The notes under the pieces: generated by a model
Database searches by the model: none
Told to the model about the DNA's origin: nothing
What the model saw: only the letters and a program-made list of their open reading frames with translations
Translations under genes and position numbers: made by a program
NCBI GenBank assembly: GCA_001825675.1
Contig: MHYA01000155.1
Span: 1 to 53,317 of the forward strand
Length of the DNA: 53,317 nt
Direction of reading: 5' to 3'
Source of the DNA: Planctomycetes bacterium GWF2_42_9
GTDB taxonomy: Bacteria; Planctomycetota; Phycisphaerae; Sedimentisphaerales; UBA12454
In this document: positions 9,574 through 19,490 of the stretch, piece by piece
Layout: every line of letters starts with the position of its first letter
Numbering within the stretch: the first letter of the stretch is position 1

Positions 9574-10842
9574 TCAACCTTTCAAAAGCTTCCGATGTGA
9601 TTCAATAAGAATTTCTGGACAGATTCTGGCAATCAGAGTCAAAAAGAACGACAAATGGAGTAAATTGCCAGAATCAACATAATAGTATGGTTTGGGATAA
9701 AGTGAGTAGTTTCCCAATTCGCCAGAATGCATTGTGTTTATATGCTCAGGAACAAGATTTGATTCAGGATTTGTGAATTCAAGCAAAATACAAATCTGTT
9801 GAGCAGCATGCTCGAACAGGCCGGCCTTTAAACATGCATAGATTATAACAGGTAGTGTTCCTATTTGAACTCCAAAGCCGGAATATTTATTTTCGAGAGG
9901 TTTATTTTTTTTAAGAACGAGATCAAAATCATAAATCCAATAGGTATGTTTTATCTTCGGATCCTTATTATATAATGATTTTTTTTGAAACTTTAAAGTA
10001 TCACAAAGCAAATCATCGAAAAAATCAAAAAGCCAAAAAGGTATCGGCGTCATCCATGCAACGGCTGCTGTCAGACGAGTCCCATCTTCGGTTAATCCGA
10101 ATGAAAAAGTACAGTTATCCGCATCCCACAAATATTTGCGAATTCCGTTCTGAATTATATCCATACCAGTCGCACTATACCGTCCTGCCAAATCATCATA
10201 TCCCATAAGCTGTGCAAGTTCTGAAGCAGCAAGCAGCCCTTTTGCACAAACACAATTTATATGCAATGAAAATCTTATAGGCATTTTCTCAAAGCCAGGT
10301 ATGTGCGCCTCTTCCTGTCCCCAAATTAGTTTTATGGTACTGTCGAATTTACTAAGTAGAAAATCAGCAGCACTCTGAACTTTTTGCCAATTTTGCTTTA
10401 ACCAGCTGTAGTCCTCGGATGCTTTTACGTATTGGCTAAAATGCCATAGCATATAACCGACATTATCCGTCTCCGGCCATCCTGGAAATTCAGAATAATC
10501 GCGAACATCATAACAGTGCAGCCAGCTTCCATCTGTTTTCTGGCATCTAAGCCAAAAGTTACAGAATTTTTTTACACGATCAAACTGTTTAAGCAATAAA
10601 AGCGGTTCGACAATATATGTACGCGGCCAGCACCAAGGCCAATATAATTTCCTCCCGCCATCTACACGCGAGTCAGATTCTACAATGCCGCCAGTATCAT
10701 ATTGATCCTGCCGCCAAAAAACCGATTCCAGACTCGCAATGCACATCTGCGTGAGTTTGCGTTCATGGGTATGAAATATTCTTCTTGCCTCATTTCGCAA
10801 GTTTACATCCAGCTTATTATTAAATGAATTAATGCAATGCAT
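9574..10842 (-). CDS. (alpha/alpha)6-barrel glycosidase-like protein
   Basis: 422 residues of mainly helical sequence with aromatic-rich motifs typical of six-hairpin glycosidases: YDTGGIVESDSRVDGGRK near the N-terminus, YWPWCWPRTYIVEPLLLL, DGSWLHCYDV, GWPETDNVGYMLWHF and WGQEEAH. The pattern resembles GH15/amylo-alpha-1,6-glucosidase-like proteins, but I cannot assign a family. No signal peptide is seen. The gene starts 9 bases after the GH99-like gene stops and is followed, one base after its own stop, by the permuted SGNH gene, so it is surely in the same transcript. A role in hydrolysing a terminal sugar or a released oligosaccharide is inferred from context. Confidence 0.6.
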   Translation of the reverse strand: MHCINSFNNKLDVNLRNEARRIFHTHERKLTQMCIASLESVFWRQDQYDTGGIVESDSRVDGGRKLYWPWCWPRTYIVEPLLLLKQFDRVKKFCNFWLRCQKTDGSWLHCYDVRDYSEFPGWPETDNVGYMLWHFSQYVKASEDYSWLKQNWQKVQSAADFLLSKFDSTIKLIWGQEEAHIPGFEKMPIRFSLHINCVCAKGLLAASELAQLMGYDDLAGRYSATGMDIIQNGIRKYLWDADNCTFSFGLTEDGTRLTAAVAWMTPIPFWLFDFFDDLLCDTLKFQKKSLYNKDPKIKHTYWIYDFDLVLKKNKPLENKYSGFGVQIGTLPVIIYACLKAGLFEHAAQQICILLEFTNPESNLVPEHINTMHSGELGNYSLYPKPYYYVDSGNLLHLSFFLTLIARICPEILIESHRKLLKG

Positions 10843-10851
10843 ATATTATTT

Positions 10852-13800
10852 CTAATTGAGCCAGTTTGGTGCAAGCATTGCTAAATCAGCAAAATCAATT
10901 TTGCCATTCTGGTCACAATCCGCACCATCACACCATTGATTGTCTGAACTGCAGGATGAAATCAGCCAGTTAGCTGCAAGAAGACCCAAATCCTCAAAGT
11001 TAGTAAAATTGTCTTTATTAATATCTCCAAACCAATATTGGGGAATCCAACTGGTAGAGAAATTATCCATAAAAATCTGAACTCCGGCTATTTCTCCGCC
11101 CCTAATTTCAGCCTTCGTGAAATAATCAACGGCATTAAACAGTGACCACCCATCGCCATCATTGTCATAAACCTGACCATCGATTCTGATAAACCAGGCG
11201 TCTCCGTCAGGTAATGTCCTTGCCTCTATTTCGACTAGATGGTACTGATCCGTAGAAATTTCGATTGGTGTCTGCCAGCCGCTATGAAGCGGTGAATAAA
11301 TCTTTATCTGGGCAGTATTTGAACTTGTATAGAATAACGTTGCCAAAGTTGCACGATCTTCGGTTGCATGATCACTGGTTTTAATACCCTTAATTGAGAA
11401 ATCGAACGAACGAGTCTCTGATTGTATTGCTACATTTGAAGGAACATAAATTCGGAAATTCCATCTTACAGCAGTTTTGTTCATCAGTGATGTGTAAACA
11501 CTTGGCCGGAAACTCATGGGGTCAGAAATAATCTTAAAACTCAATGCATGCATATCGCCATATATCCATTGCGGCAAAACTCCAGCAGTCTCATTCCCAA
11601 ATACTTGGACTTGATTAATAATGGTAGATTCCTGCACTGTCCAGGGAGGAGAGCAGGGATCATTATCATAAGCTGAAGTAAATGCCGGCACAGCAACATC
11701 AGTTTCAAATCCATAATTTAAAATAGATACATCCTTTTTCACAAATGGTTGCAGGTAAGGCCATTCCAAATCTGATGGAACAATATTAACCGGCCAGTTT
11801 CCAGGCGTTGCAAATGTCTGCCTAACAGCCTCAAGATCGCCAAAACCAACTTTATTCGTAGGTTCCAGAACGCATCCCTCACCGTACTCATTCCAATTGC
11901 CCAAAATACAGAATGTTTGGCCATAAGTATCCATATGAGTCTTGAGCAATGAAAGCGCCTCGCCCCAATACACCGAACTATGCTCAAATCGGCGAAGCCC
12001 CATGGGGCCTTTCCATGGTCTTCTGTCATAAGTGGGCGTCAATGTGGGCATATAATCCAAATCTAATCCGACCCTGGTTTGCTCAACATTGTCCCACTTT
12101 TCCCGGTGTTTCAAAACAAATTCATGATATGGAGAATGATCTGTCACCTGACCTGTATTGGCAAAAGCATACTCGGTAACAAAATCAAAACCGCACTCTT
12201 TATATAGCGACATAACCGAAGAAGAGTTTTCACTCTGCATACATAAGCCAATATATAAACCGGGCAAACCTGCATCGATACATCTTTGACGCATGGAATT
12301 TAAGGTTGCAGCAACTGTGCTCGCAGATGCAGGAGTACCGTTTCCTAAACCCATTCTTAAACTATACAGGCTCCAAAAAATAATGCAGGGTTTTTCATCG
12401 ATTCGCAAATAATTAGATTGCTTTAAATAGTTGTTAATCCAAAAATCGGTTATCTGCGTTAATTCCGCATCTGTGCTGCCGGCAAAAGGTTCGTGATTAC
12501 ATAAGAGCAAACAGAATTTCATCATATTTTTATAACGCGCTCGCATGAAACCGTCGCGCAACGCAGCACCAAGTCTTTCAGTACCATTTTGCCAGTACCA
12601 ATCAAATATGAAAAAATTAACTCCGTTTTCGACAGCGAATTTAATCTGCCAATCCGAAACCTCCGGCTGCCCCTCAAGATATTTACCTATCACTGGTTCA
12701 AGCCCAAGATAGTCATAGCTTTGCCAGTAATTACATTCATTTGACCATCCTGGAAAATAAAAAGTCCCAATATTATAATTTGTATTTATCGGTACCGGCA
12801 CCGGAACCGCATAACTACCAGGCGTTATTTTTGAGGTCGGCTCATCAATGCGAAGGTTTTCTATAAATTTTTGACCATTATAGTGGCATTCTAACACACT
12901 TTGACCATCGGCAAGAGGCAATACTTGTGTTTCAACAGTAACATTCTGGCCCGGATTTATCGCAGGAACTGTTACTGACGCTATTGGAGAAAAATAATTA
13001 GAATCAGAAGTAAAAGTCATCAATGATGACGGTATTGCCGGGCCGGAAATATGTTTTAATGTAATGCTGATAGTCGCAGCTCGGTTAGGCCGATTTATAG
13101 CATCTTTGAAACCAACGTATGTTGCTCTTACAACCGGAACTCCTGCTGTATTGTAATAAAATCCTAAAGAATCTATAGATAATTGTTCATCGCCATAAGT
13201 ACCAATGCCAATACCGATGTCTGTAATGGTGCCCGTCCACGTTTCCTCCGTTCTTAAATCAATGCCTTCACTGGGATCAGACCGGCCATTCTTTAATGGA
13301 ATTGGTATTCCCATAAAGCTGATCATTTCTGAATTTTTCCAATAAAGAGTTACACTGTCCTCACCGGGACAGTTGACATCCAGCCTTAAAATACTTGTTG
13401 AATTAGAATCAAACGGATTCACTTGCGCAGCAATTATTCCAAAAGTCTTACCGGAAGCGATCGAAACATTCAGTTTTCCTGAACTGCGAGACAAAATTGC
13501 CGAATCGTAATTTTGCCAGTCATCATCGGGGTCAAGAGGATCCTCGAAACTCCAAACGGGCAATCCGGTTGGGCCGCCGGAACCATCCACACTAACCTGG
13601 TCAACAAAAGCATATACATTTGAATTCGTATTTGTGTTGCTAAACATCACTTTATCTAATTTGCTGCATGACGACTGAAAACCATAGCCTTGTCCAGAGT
13701 TGTCAAATTTGGTTCCATTATAATAAATTACGTATTTCTGATTAGATACATCACCAAGCAATTCCAATTTAATTTGAAAATACTGATTTTCTGCAACAGG

Positions 13801-14229
13801 TGTAATATAAGTAGCAACGCTGTTTTGAAAACATGTCAAATAACGCAAATTATTATAAGTCAGGAATGTCAGATAAGGCCCTGTTGTAAATCCATCCCGC
13901 TGAAGCATTATATTAACTGAGCGGTTCTCTCCGCTATAATTAGTTCTATTCGCTGACGGTTCATAACACCATATAGTTACTGCATTAATGTTCGCCGTAG
14001 TACCATAAGATTTATAAAACCAGCCCCCGCTTCCACCTGTGATCTTTACAGCTTGTCCTGTGCCGCCGTAAACAGGTGATGTAATTTTGTTTACATTGCC
14101 TGAAACAGACCATCCGCTATATAAGCCAGCTAAATCAAAAGAACTCAATTCAGGAAAAATACCGCCATAGACAATTGATTCACACATTACACAAAGCAAA
14201 ACATATTTTAAAATTCTTTGAAGGCTCAT
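10852..14229 (-). CDS. secreted GH99-like/WbsX-type protein with N-terminal beta-module and dockerin
   Basis: 1125 residues. Order: signal peptide (1-22); a 190-residue beta-module (about 26-215, with WCYEPSANR) shared with the next two upstream secreted proteins; a second jelly-roll-like part (about 225-360); a linker domain; a GH99-like barrel (about 480-815) opening NIGTFYFPGW, with FFIFDWYW and WNEYGEG; a lectin-like beta domain (about 880-1060); and a C-terminal dockerin-like pair, GDINKDNFTNFEDLGLLAANWL-type and CDQNGKIDFADLAMLAPNWL. The WNEYGEG motif is the hallmark of the GH99-like WbsX group; true GH99 enzymes are endo-alpha-mannosidases. It probably acts outside the cell as the endo-acting enzyme of the locus. 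Catalytic residues are not proven. Confidence 0.82.
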   Translation of the reverse strand: MSLQRILKYVLLCVMCESIVYGGIFPELSSFDLAGLYSGWSVSGNVNKITSPVYGGTGQAVKITGGSGGWFYKSYGTTANINAVTIWCYEPSANRTNYSGENRSVNIMLQRDGFTTGPYLTFLTYNNLRYLTCFQNSVATYITPVAENQYFQIKLELLGDVSNQKYVIYYNGTKFDNSGQGYGFQSSCSKLDKVMFSNTNTNSNVYAFVDQVSVDGSGGPTGLPVWSFEDPLDPDDDWQNYDSAILSRSSGKLNVSIASGKTFGIIAAQVNPFDSNSTSILRLDVNCPGEDSVTLYWKNSEMISFMGIPIPLKNGRSDPSEGIDLRTEETWTGTITDIGIGIGTYGDEQLSIDSLGFYYNTAGVPVVRATYVGFKDAINRPNRAATISITLKHISGPAIPSSLMTFTSDSNYFSPIASVTVPAINPGQNVTVETQVLPLADGQSVLECHYNGQKFIENLRIDEPTSKITPGSYAVPVPVPINTNYNIGTFYFPGWSNECNYWQSYDYLGLEPVIGKYLEGQPEVSDWQIKFAVENGVNFFIFDWYWQNGTERLGAALRDGFMRARYKNMMKFCLLLCNHEPFAGSTDAELTQITDFWINNYLKQSNYLRIDEKPCIIFWSLYSLRMGLGNGTPASASTVAATLNSMRQRCIDAGLPGLYIGLCMQSENSSSVMSLYKECGFDFVTEYAFANTGQVTDHSPYHEFVLKHREKWDNVEQTRVGLDLDYMPTLTPTYDRRPWKGPMGLRRFEHSSVYWGEALSLLKTHMDTYGQTFCILGNWNEYGEGCVLEPTNKVGFGDLEAVRQTFATPGNWPVNIVPSDLEWPYLQPFVKKDVSILNYGFETDVAVPAFTSAYDNDPCSPPWTVQESTIINQVQVFGNETAGVLPQWIYGDMHALSFKIISDPMSFRPSVYTSLMNKTAVRWNFRIYVPSNVAIQSETRSFDFSIKGIKTSDHATEDRATLATLFYTSSNTAQIKIYSPLHSGWQTPIEISTDQYHLVEIEARTLPDGDAWFIRIDGQVYDNDGDGWSLFNAVDYFTKAEIRGGEIAGVQIFMDNFSTSWIPQYWFGDINKDNFTNFEDLGLLAANWLISSCSSDNQWCDGADCDQNGKIDFADLAMLAPNWLN

Positions 14230-14237
14230 TTTATCTC

Positions 14238-17200
14238 TTAATTAAATTTTAATTCTGCGAAAAATGCCGGTTGTGAATATGTGCCAGTCTTTATTCTTGC
14301 CCAAGAAATTGTTTCCCTACCAAAAGGCTCTCCCTCACGTCTTGGCCGATTACGGCAAACGTTCGCTTTCCATATTTTACCTTTTTTCGAAAACATGTTG
14401 AGTTGGCTTAAGGCTATCTTTGCTTCAACAGACCACTGCGATCCGTTTATAACCGTTTTGGTTTCAATACCTGAGAAAATTTGGAGATTATGATCTGCAT
14501 AACAGCTTCCATCAGCTCCAATTATAACCTTGGTGACAGGTTTATTGACATCCTCACACAAATATATCTCAACACTATCATCAGCCCAGGGAGACCCTTC
14601 TTTGCCGTGCGATGTAATAACTCTGGAGCCGGATGGTTCTAAGCACTGGAATAAAATGTACAAATTATTCGGGTCATAAAGCATCTTTACAGTGGTTTTA
14701 CAATCTTCAGCGCTATTCAGTTTATGTAAAAATCTGAAATCCGTTATTACTTGTGCAGCACTCCAGCTTTTTTCATTTCCGAGCCCATCAATCGCCATCT
14801 GGTCATTTACAAATGATACGGTATATGGAGCTGGAAAAACTGACAAACTGGCAACGTCTGAACCTCCTTTTAATATCTCGTTTGACCATTTTGGTTCCTC
14901 ATTTGCGATGTCAATAATTTCGAAGGATATCCATCTGTCCGGAAGTATATTGCCCAGGCATGCATTTATCCAGCATTGGCCGGACCAATCAGTCGGCGCC
15001 CATTCTTCAAGATCAAGTGCCATATCTGATGTTTCCTTTGAAGTTATCCAGTCTGTAATTGAAACATTCATATCTACTTTAGATGCTTTGCCGTAATCCG
15101 GAGATGCCCAGTGATTTTCATTGAGACCACAATTTAAAGCTACGCGTTTTGTATATCCATCTGCTGTTTTGTAATCAACTACCAGGCCTGCAAACGGTTT
15201 ATCTCTTCCATAGCGATGTTCAATACAGTATGCCGAACTGATATTTGATGACGCCCTTAATTTAAGCCATCGCACATTTTTCAACTCTAATCCTGCGGAT
15301 GAAAACCCCCAGGCACTTGTAGGTCGGCGCGGAGTTTTTGCCGTAATAGTACGTTTACTTAGATCATATGAACTTTCGCAAGCACCTGAACTTTCTTGTA
15401 CTGCTGCGTTTAAGATCAAACTATCTTTAACCACCTGCAATTTATATTTTGCTTCAGTTGATGTTAATGGAGCCGACGTTTTTTCTATTTGGTTTATTAT
15501 TTTTATGCTTTGTTCCCAAAGAATCTCATTTGAAACTGCCGAAACAAGTCTTAACTTATAGTCTCCTGCATGTAGCTCAGATGGCACTTTTATTTCCGAT
15601 TTACCGGTACATGCATTCAGTACCGCCATAATCTGCTGTTTTTCATTTATAACATTCCAGCAAATATTTTTTGGTGCCGATTTAATTTCGACCTTCAAAA
15701 ATTCACCAGAGGTCGCGATTGCATCACAAGTCAGTAGAACCGGGATTTCATCATTCAGGCAAGTCGGGATAAATTCAAGAGAATAGCTGCCGGAACCACG
15801 CGTTTTAACACACGTTATACAGGTATCATTTTGCCAAAAGAAGCCTGTCATATTAGCATCTGAGGAACTGGCAATACAGCCACTAGGCAAAATGCACCAT
15901 AAATCAACTTCCTTGACAGTTTCGGGTGCACTAACCTGAATATTGACCAGATCATTTTTATATTCTGTCTGTACTGAAACATTCAGAATATTGCTCATTT
16001 TCAATTGTGTTGGTAATCCATCTATGGCACTTATAACTGCACCACTATTTGAAAGTCCTAATATCGATAACTGTGTCGGGTTTAGTTTTACATTTATTTT
16101 CTCATGGTTTGCGGAGGTAGTTCCAAGGTATCTCGATTCTACTGAATGTTGAGGATACCAAGATGTTCCATCATAAGCTTGCATCTGTTCAAATTCAGAA
16201 TATATTTGCGGTTTTGAAAGTATAGGTAAAAAGTTATTTTGCCACACATAAATTGATTTATCACGAGAAGAGTTAAGTTTGCCAGGCAATTCAACTTTTG
16301 CATCTTGCACCTGATCAGAACTATTCATCAATGAAATGACATCAGTATTACCCCTGAACAAAGCATAACCGCTTATTTTTTGTCCCCAGCTGTCTGGATA
16401 CAAGCCCTCTATCACATCATTAGGTATTGTCCCAACCATTTCTCTTGCAACTGTAATTACATGAGATTTTAAGCCAATAAAATCTGTTTCAACACTTGAT
16501 AACCCAGCAGCTTCTATATGAGGAATCATTCCCAATCCAACACAAATATTACTGTACCAAGGATCACTGAAGCCCCAGTAACAAGGAATAACGCGATGAT
16601 TCGGGTCAGTTCTTTCTTGAAGTTTCCCACCCCACATATAATTCATTATATATGCAGTATCACCCTTGTAAGCTCCCAACGCCATCTCGGCTATTCCGAA
16701 ATCAGCTATTGGATTGCTCTTACAATTAAAACATACACCTGATTTCGCGGCCTTTTCGGATAGGTCTCTCATAAAGCAATAAAATTCTTGCCAATCATAA
16801 TCCTGTTCGACCGTACCACGCTGCCAGTCAATTTGACTTGAACCACCGATTCCGCCATCCAGGTAAACATAATCTACGCCATAGGATTCAACCATTTTCC
16901 TGTATTGCTCCTTAAGAGCATCAACTGACGGCTTATCAATCATGCGTCTCAAATGTGTGGTATCGATACCCGGCCATGCGTTGAAAGGTTGACCGGTTTT
17001 GTCCAAAACATTTGCGCAATCTTTGAATTCTTTAAAAAACTCTGATTTAGGGGCAATTGTCCATATCCAACTATACAAGGCAACTTTGACTCTTGGCGAC
17101 ATAGACTTAAGTTCTACTATAAGTTTTTTGTAATCATCCGGGTAAACACGTGCTCCCCAGATATTTAAAAATTCTGGTGTTTCCCCAAATGAACCCCAAA

Positions 17201-18662
17201 TAAAGGGCTGATTCAAAATCACCAAAATATCTCCACGGGCAGTCATTTCAAGCAATTCCCCGAGTTTTTTGACTGCAGCCCCTTCACACATAGGATCAAG
17301 CCAAAGATTACATGAAACTTCTTTAGTCCATTCTGGTCTTTTTATTTTTGAATATGCATCTGCCACATCCGGTACATTAGAAAATTTCTGAACGAACTCG
17401 GGTTCCTGCCCTTCAAAGAATATAATATCGGTTTCATAACTTGCCTTTTGATTGTGAAGAGCAAAAGTTGAAATAGGAATGAGGCCGCCATCAGGATAAT
17501 AACTTAATGAATTATATGTCTCATAATTATGAACAGAACTAACCGGCCAACAAAAATGATCGTTGACTCGCCTTCTATATATTGCAAGAGAGTTTTTATT
17601 TCCTGATTCCTGATCTATAACCATCATACAATGTGATACACCACTCCCCCTTTGGCGTGTTTTAGCTATGATATCTTTGGGCCAGACCCGGGGGCCATAC
17701 CATGGATCACCTCCTGCAAAAACAACTTGCTCAAGTCGCTCTTGCGGCAATAGCAGCCTTTCCGCGGGGGTTATGAATGTGAAATCCTGTGATTGAATTT
17801 GTGAACCATCGTAATCAACTCTCTTTATTATTCGATTTGATTCGAGAGTATAGGTCTTAATCATTCGAATTCGTCTATCACCCGCATATGTGCAATTAAA
17901 TACCATTTTATTGAGATCTGAATGGAAAGATTCAACAACATCATCTGCAACGATTTCATTCTCCACGTCTTTTGTTTGCAGCATACTCCAAGTCGCTATC
18001 TTATTTACAAGCCTTTTGCGAGAACCTGCTTTGTAAATACCTGAAATTTCGCCAGAGCTGCTATTAAACATAACTTTGACTATATCGTTTTGAACACTGC
18101 AAGTACCATTTACATCTGCCAAATCTTCACAAATTACTGTAGTAATTTGTGATTTTTCGACAGGCCTATCTAAAGTACTTACTATATTAATATGATGAAT
18201 AGCTATTGGCACCTCAATAAATGGCGCGTAAATGGAAAGACGCACATATCGAGCTCTTTCAGAAAAAATTTTACTTTTTAAGGAATAAAAAATTTCATTA
18301 AGCCTGCTATCCTCACAATTAATAACATCTACTTGCCTATAGTTGCTTTTATCAATAGCGGTTTCAATTATAACACGATCGATATTACGTTTTGGCGCCG
18401 CATTGGCAAATAGCTCAATATTGCTAATCCATTTTATTTCTTCAAAATCTAATTCAATAACTATTTCACCAGTAAATGCAGGCCATTTGAACTGTGCATT
18501 AGAATCACCTGTCGCATTTAAATTATTCAACAGATCAGCATTAACTGGCTTACCCGTAGGCAGTTTTGAAAAATTTATAACCGAAGATGCTTTGCTTATC
18601 GTTACTGCAAAAATCTGAGATAGCAACACTATGATACAAAATCCCTTTAAAGGATTATTCAT
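14238..18662 (-). CDS. large secreted TIM-barrel glycosidase-like protein with C-terminal CBM9
   Basis: About 1474 residues from the ATG at 18662, which is preceded by GGGGA and gives a good signal peptide (MNNPLKGFCIIVLLSQIFAV). An upstream TTG at 18686 would only add eight residues that spoil it. Early parts are beta-rich, including a discoidin-like segment. A barrel follows at about 450-760, with CNLWLDPMCEG, KVALYSWIW and GVDYVYLDGGIGG, whose Asp is a candidate nucleophile as in alpha-galactosidase-like barrels. It resembles the large planctomycete/verrucomicrobial DUF6259-like proteins. The last 190 residues are a CBM9-type domain (YDPNNLYILFQC, DDSVEIYL, WSVEAKIAL, ISWARI). Likely an extracellular glycan hydrolase; substrate unknown. 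Confidence 0.72.
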   Translation of the reverse strand: MNNPLKGFCIIVLLSQIFAVTISKASSVINFSKLPTGKPVNADLLNNLNATGDSNAQFKWPAFTGEIVIELDFEEIKWISNIELFANAAPKRNIDRVIIETAIDKSNYRQVDVINCEDSRLNEIFYSLKSKIFSERARYVRLSIYAPFIEVPIAIHHINIVSTLDRPVEKSQITTVICEDLADVNGTCSVQNDIVKVMFNSSSGEISGIYKAGSRKRLVNKIATWSMLQTKDVENEIVADDVVESFHSDLNKMVFNCTYAGDRRIRMIKTYTLESNRIIKRVDYDGSQIQSQDFTFITPAERLLLPQERLEQVVFAGGDPWYGPRVWPKDIIAKTRQRGSGVSHCMMVIDQESGNKNSLAIYRRRVNDHFCWPVSSVHNYETYNSLSYYPDGGLIPISTFALHNQKASYETDIIFFEGQEPEFVQKFSNVPDVADAYSKIKRPEWTKEVSCNLWLDPMCEGAAVKKLGELLEMTARGDILVILNQPFIWGSFGETPEFLNIWGARVYPDDYKKLIVELKSMSPRVKVALYSWIWTIAPKSEFFKEFKDCANVLDKTGQPFNAWPGIDTTHLRRMIDKPSVDALKEQYRKMVESYGVDYVYLDGGIGGSSQIDWQRGTVEQDYDWQEFYCFMRDLSEKAAKSGVCFNCKSNPIADFGIAEMALGAYKGDTAYIMNYMWGGKLQERTDPNHRVIPCYWGFSDPWYSNICVGLGMIPHIEAAGLSSVETDFIGLKSHVITVAREMVGTIPNDVIEGLYPDSWGQKISGYALFRGNTDVISLMNSSDQVQDAKVELPGKLNSSRDKSIYVWQNNFLPILSKPQIYSEFEQMQAYDGTSWYPQHSVESRYLGTTSANHEKINVKLNPTQLSILGLSNSGAVISAIDGLPTQLKMSNILNVSVQTEYKNDLVNIQVSAPETVKEVDLWCILPSGCIASSSDANMTGFFWQNDTCITCVKTRGSGSYSLEFIPTCLNDEIPVLLTCDAIATSGEFLKVEIKSAPKNICWNVINEKQQIMAVLNACTGKSEIKVPSELHAGDYKLRLVSAVSNEILWEQSIKIINQIEKTSAPLTSTEAKYKLQVVKDSLILNAAVQESSGACESSYDLSKRTITAKTPRRPTSAWGFSSAGLELKNVRWLKLRASSNISSAYCIEHRYGRDKPFAGLVVDYKTADGYTKRVALNCGLNENHWASPDYGKASKVDMNVSITDWITSKETSDMALDLEEWAPTDWSGQCWINACLGNILPDRWISFEIIDIANEEPKWSNEILKGGSDVASLSVFPAPYTVSFVNDQMAIDGLGNEKSWSAAQVITDFRFLHKLNSAEDCKTTVKMLYDPNNLYILFQCLEPSGSRVITSHGKEGSPWADDSVEIYLCEDVNKPVTKVIIGADGSCYADHNLQIFSGIETKTVINGSQWSVEAKIALSQLNMFSKKGKIWKANVCRNRPRREGEPFGRETISWARIKTGTYSQPAFFAELKFN

Positions 18663-18737
18663 AAAATCCCCAATTGTGACACACAATAAATGTTAGTAAA
18701 TTTGGAAATTATATTACAGTAAAATTAACAACCTTTT

Positions 18738-19412
18738 TCATCTCATCATAGTATAAGTATTATCTACTTTGATTTCCTTAAGTTTATTGAAATCCACATG
18801 CTTAACATGACCATCACCGTATAGATTGTTATTTCCAAGAAATTTTTTACCAGCTTTGTGATTCCAGTTTGATGGTGCAAGCCGCCATTCCGGTGCTTTT
18901 GGAGGAGCATATTTGTCAGTAAAGCATTTATCTGACATTACAACCTCTCTTGGTTTATCTGTTATTTTAACCAAGCCTATATCCTTCATTTCCTGAGGAA
19001 CGTCAAACCAGTACGAACCGCAAGCTTCTTTCGTAATGCCGCCCCAATAACAGTACTGTGTATACCATGTACTTGGGTTACCGGGATCAAATACTTTTTG
19101 TGGCAGAGGAATGCCAAGCAATGGACAACTAATAATACTTAGGTCTTTTGTCCCAAAATATTTACTTAGCATTAGCAGAAGATTTTTTTGCCGATAAGGA
19201 GGTGAATGCCATCCCAGAGGATAAGACTGCTTATTATCTTCCGCGTATAATTTTAACCCCAATCCCCATTGCTTCAAATATGAAGCACATACAACTTTCT
19301 TTGCTTGAAGCCTCGCTTTACCAAGTGCAGGCATAAGAACAGAAAGTAAGATTGCAATTATAGATATTACCACCAACAATTCGACTAAAGTAAACGCGTT
19401 TTTCCTATGCAT
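18738..19412 (-). CDS. type IV pseudopilin-like protein
   Basis: About 224 residues from the ATG at 19412, chosen because a perfect AAAGGAG lies seven bases upstream and the protein then starts directly with the prepilin leader. MHRKNAFTLVELLVVISIIAILLSVLMPAL is the classic class III leader: cleavage before F7 and Glu5 of the mature protein. The C-terminal NLYGDGHVKHVDF segment is the H-x-DG(HV) tail of the large planctomycete pseudopilin family. It would be processed by a prepilin peptidase and assembled in a pilus or pseudopilus at the inner membrane. Placed third in a glycan operon between secreted binding proteins and enzymes, it may help present or secrete them. Confidence 0.88.
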   Translation of the reverse strand: MHRKNAFTLVELLVVISIIAILLSVLMPALGKARLQAKKVVCASYLKQWGLGLKLYAEDNKQSYPLGWHSPPYRQKNLLLMLSKYFGTKDLSIISCPLLGIPLPQKVFDPGNPSTWYTQYCYWGGITKEACGSYWFDVPQEMKDIGLVKITDKPREVVMSDKCFTDKYAPPKAPEWRLAPSNWNHKAGKKFLGNNNLYGDGHVKHVDFNKLKEIKVDNTYTMMR

Positions 19413-19440
19413 ATAAACTCCTTTCGTTACAGGTAATACA

Positions 19441-19477
19441 AACTGCGGCAAGCAACACAAAAAGACCTGCCGCAGTT
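19441..19477 (-). promoter_or_regulatory. intercistronic hairpin
   Basis: AACTGCGGCA and TGCCGCAGTT form a perfect 10-bp stem around a 17-base loop, between the stop of the three-module gene and the start of the pseudopilin gene. No T-run follows on the minus strand, so it looks like an mRNA stabiliser or processing site, or a leaky terminator, not a strong terminator. Confidence 0.65.
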
Positions 19478-19490
19478 AAGATATTTTTTA

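Noticed and set aside
15449-18618. Several open frames on the plus strand opposite the 1.4-kb-residue glycosidase gene
   Set aside because: They are short, lack ribosome sites and family motifs, and lie opposite a well-supported coding gene.
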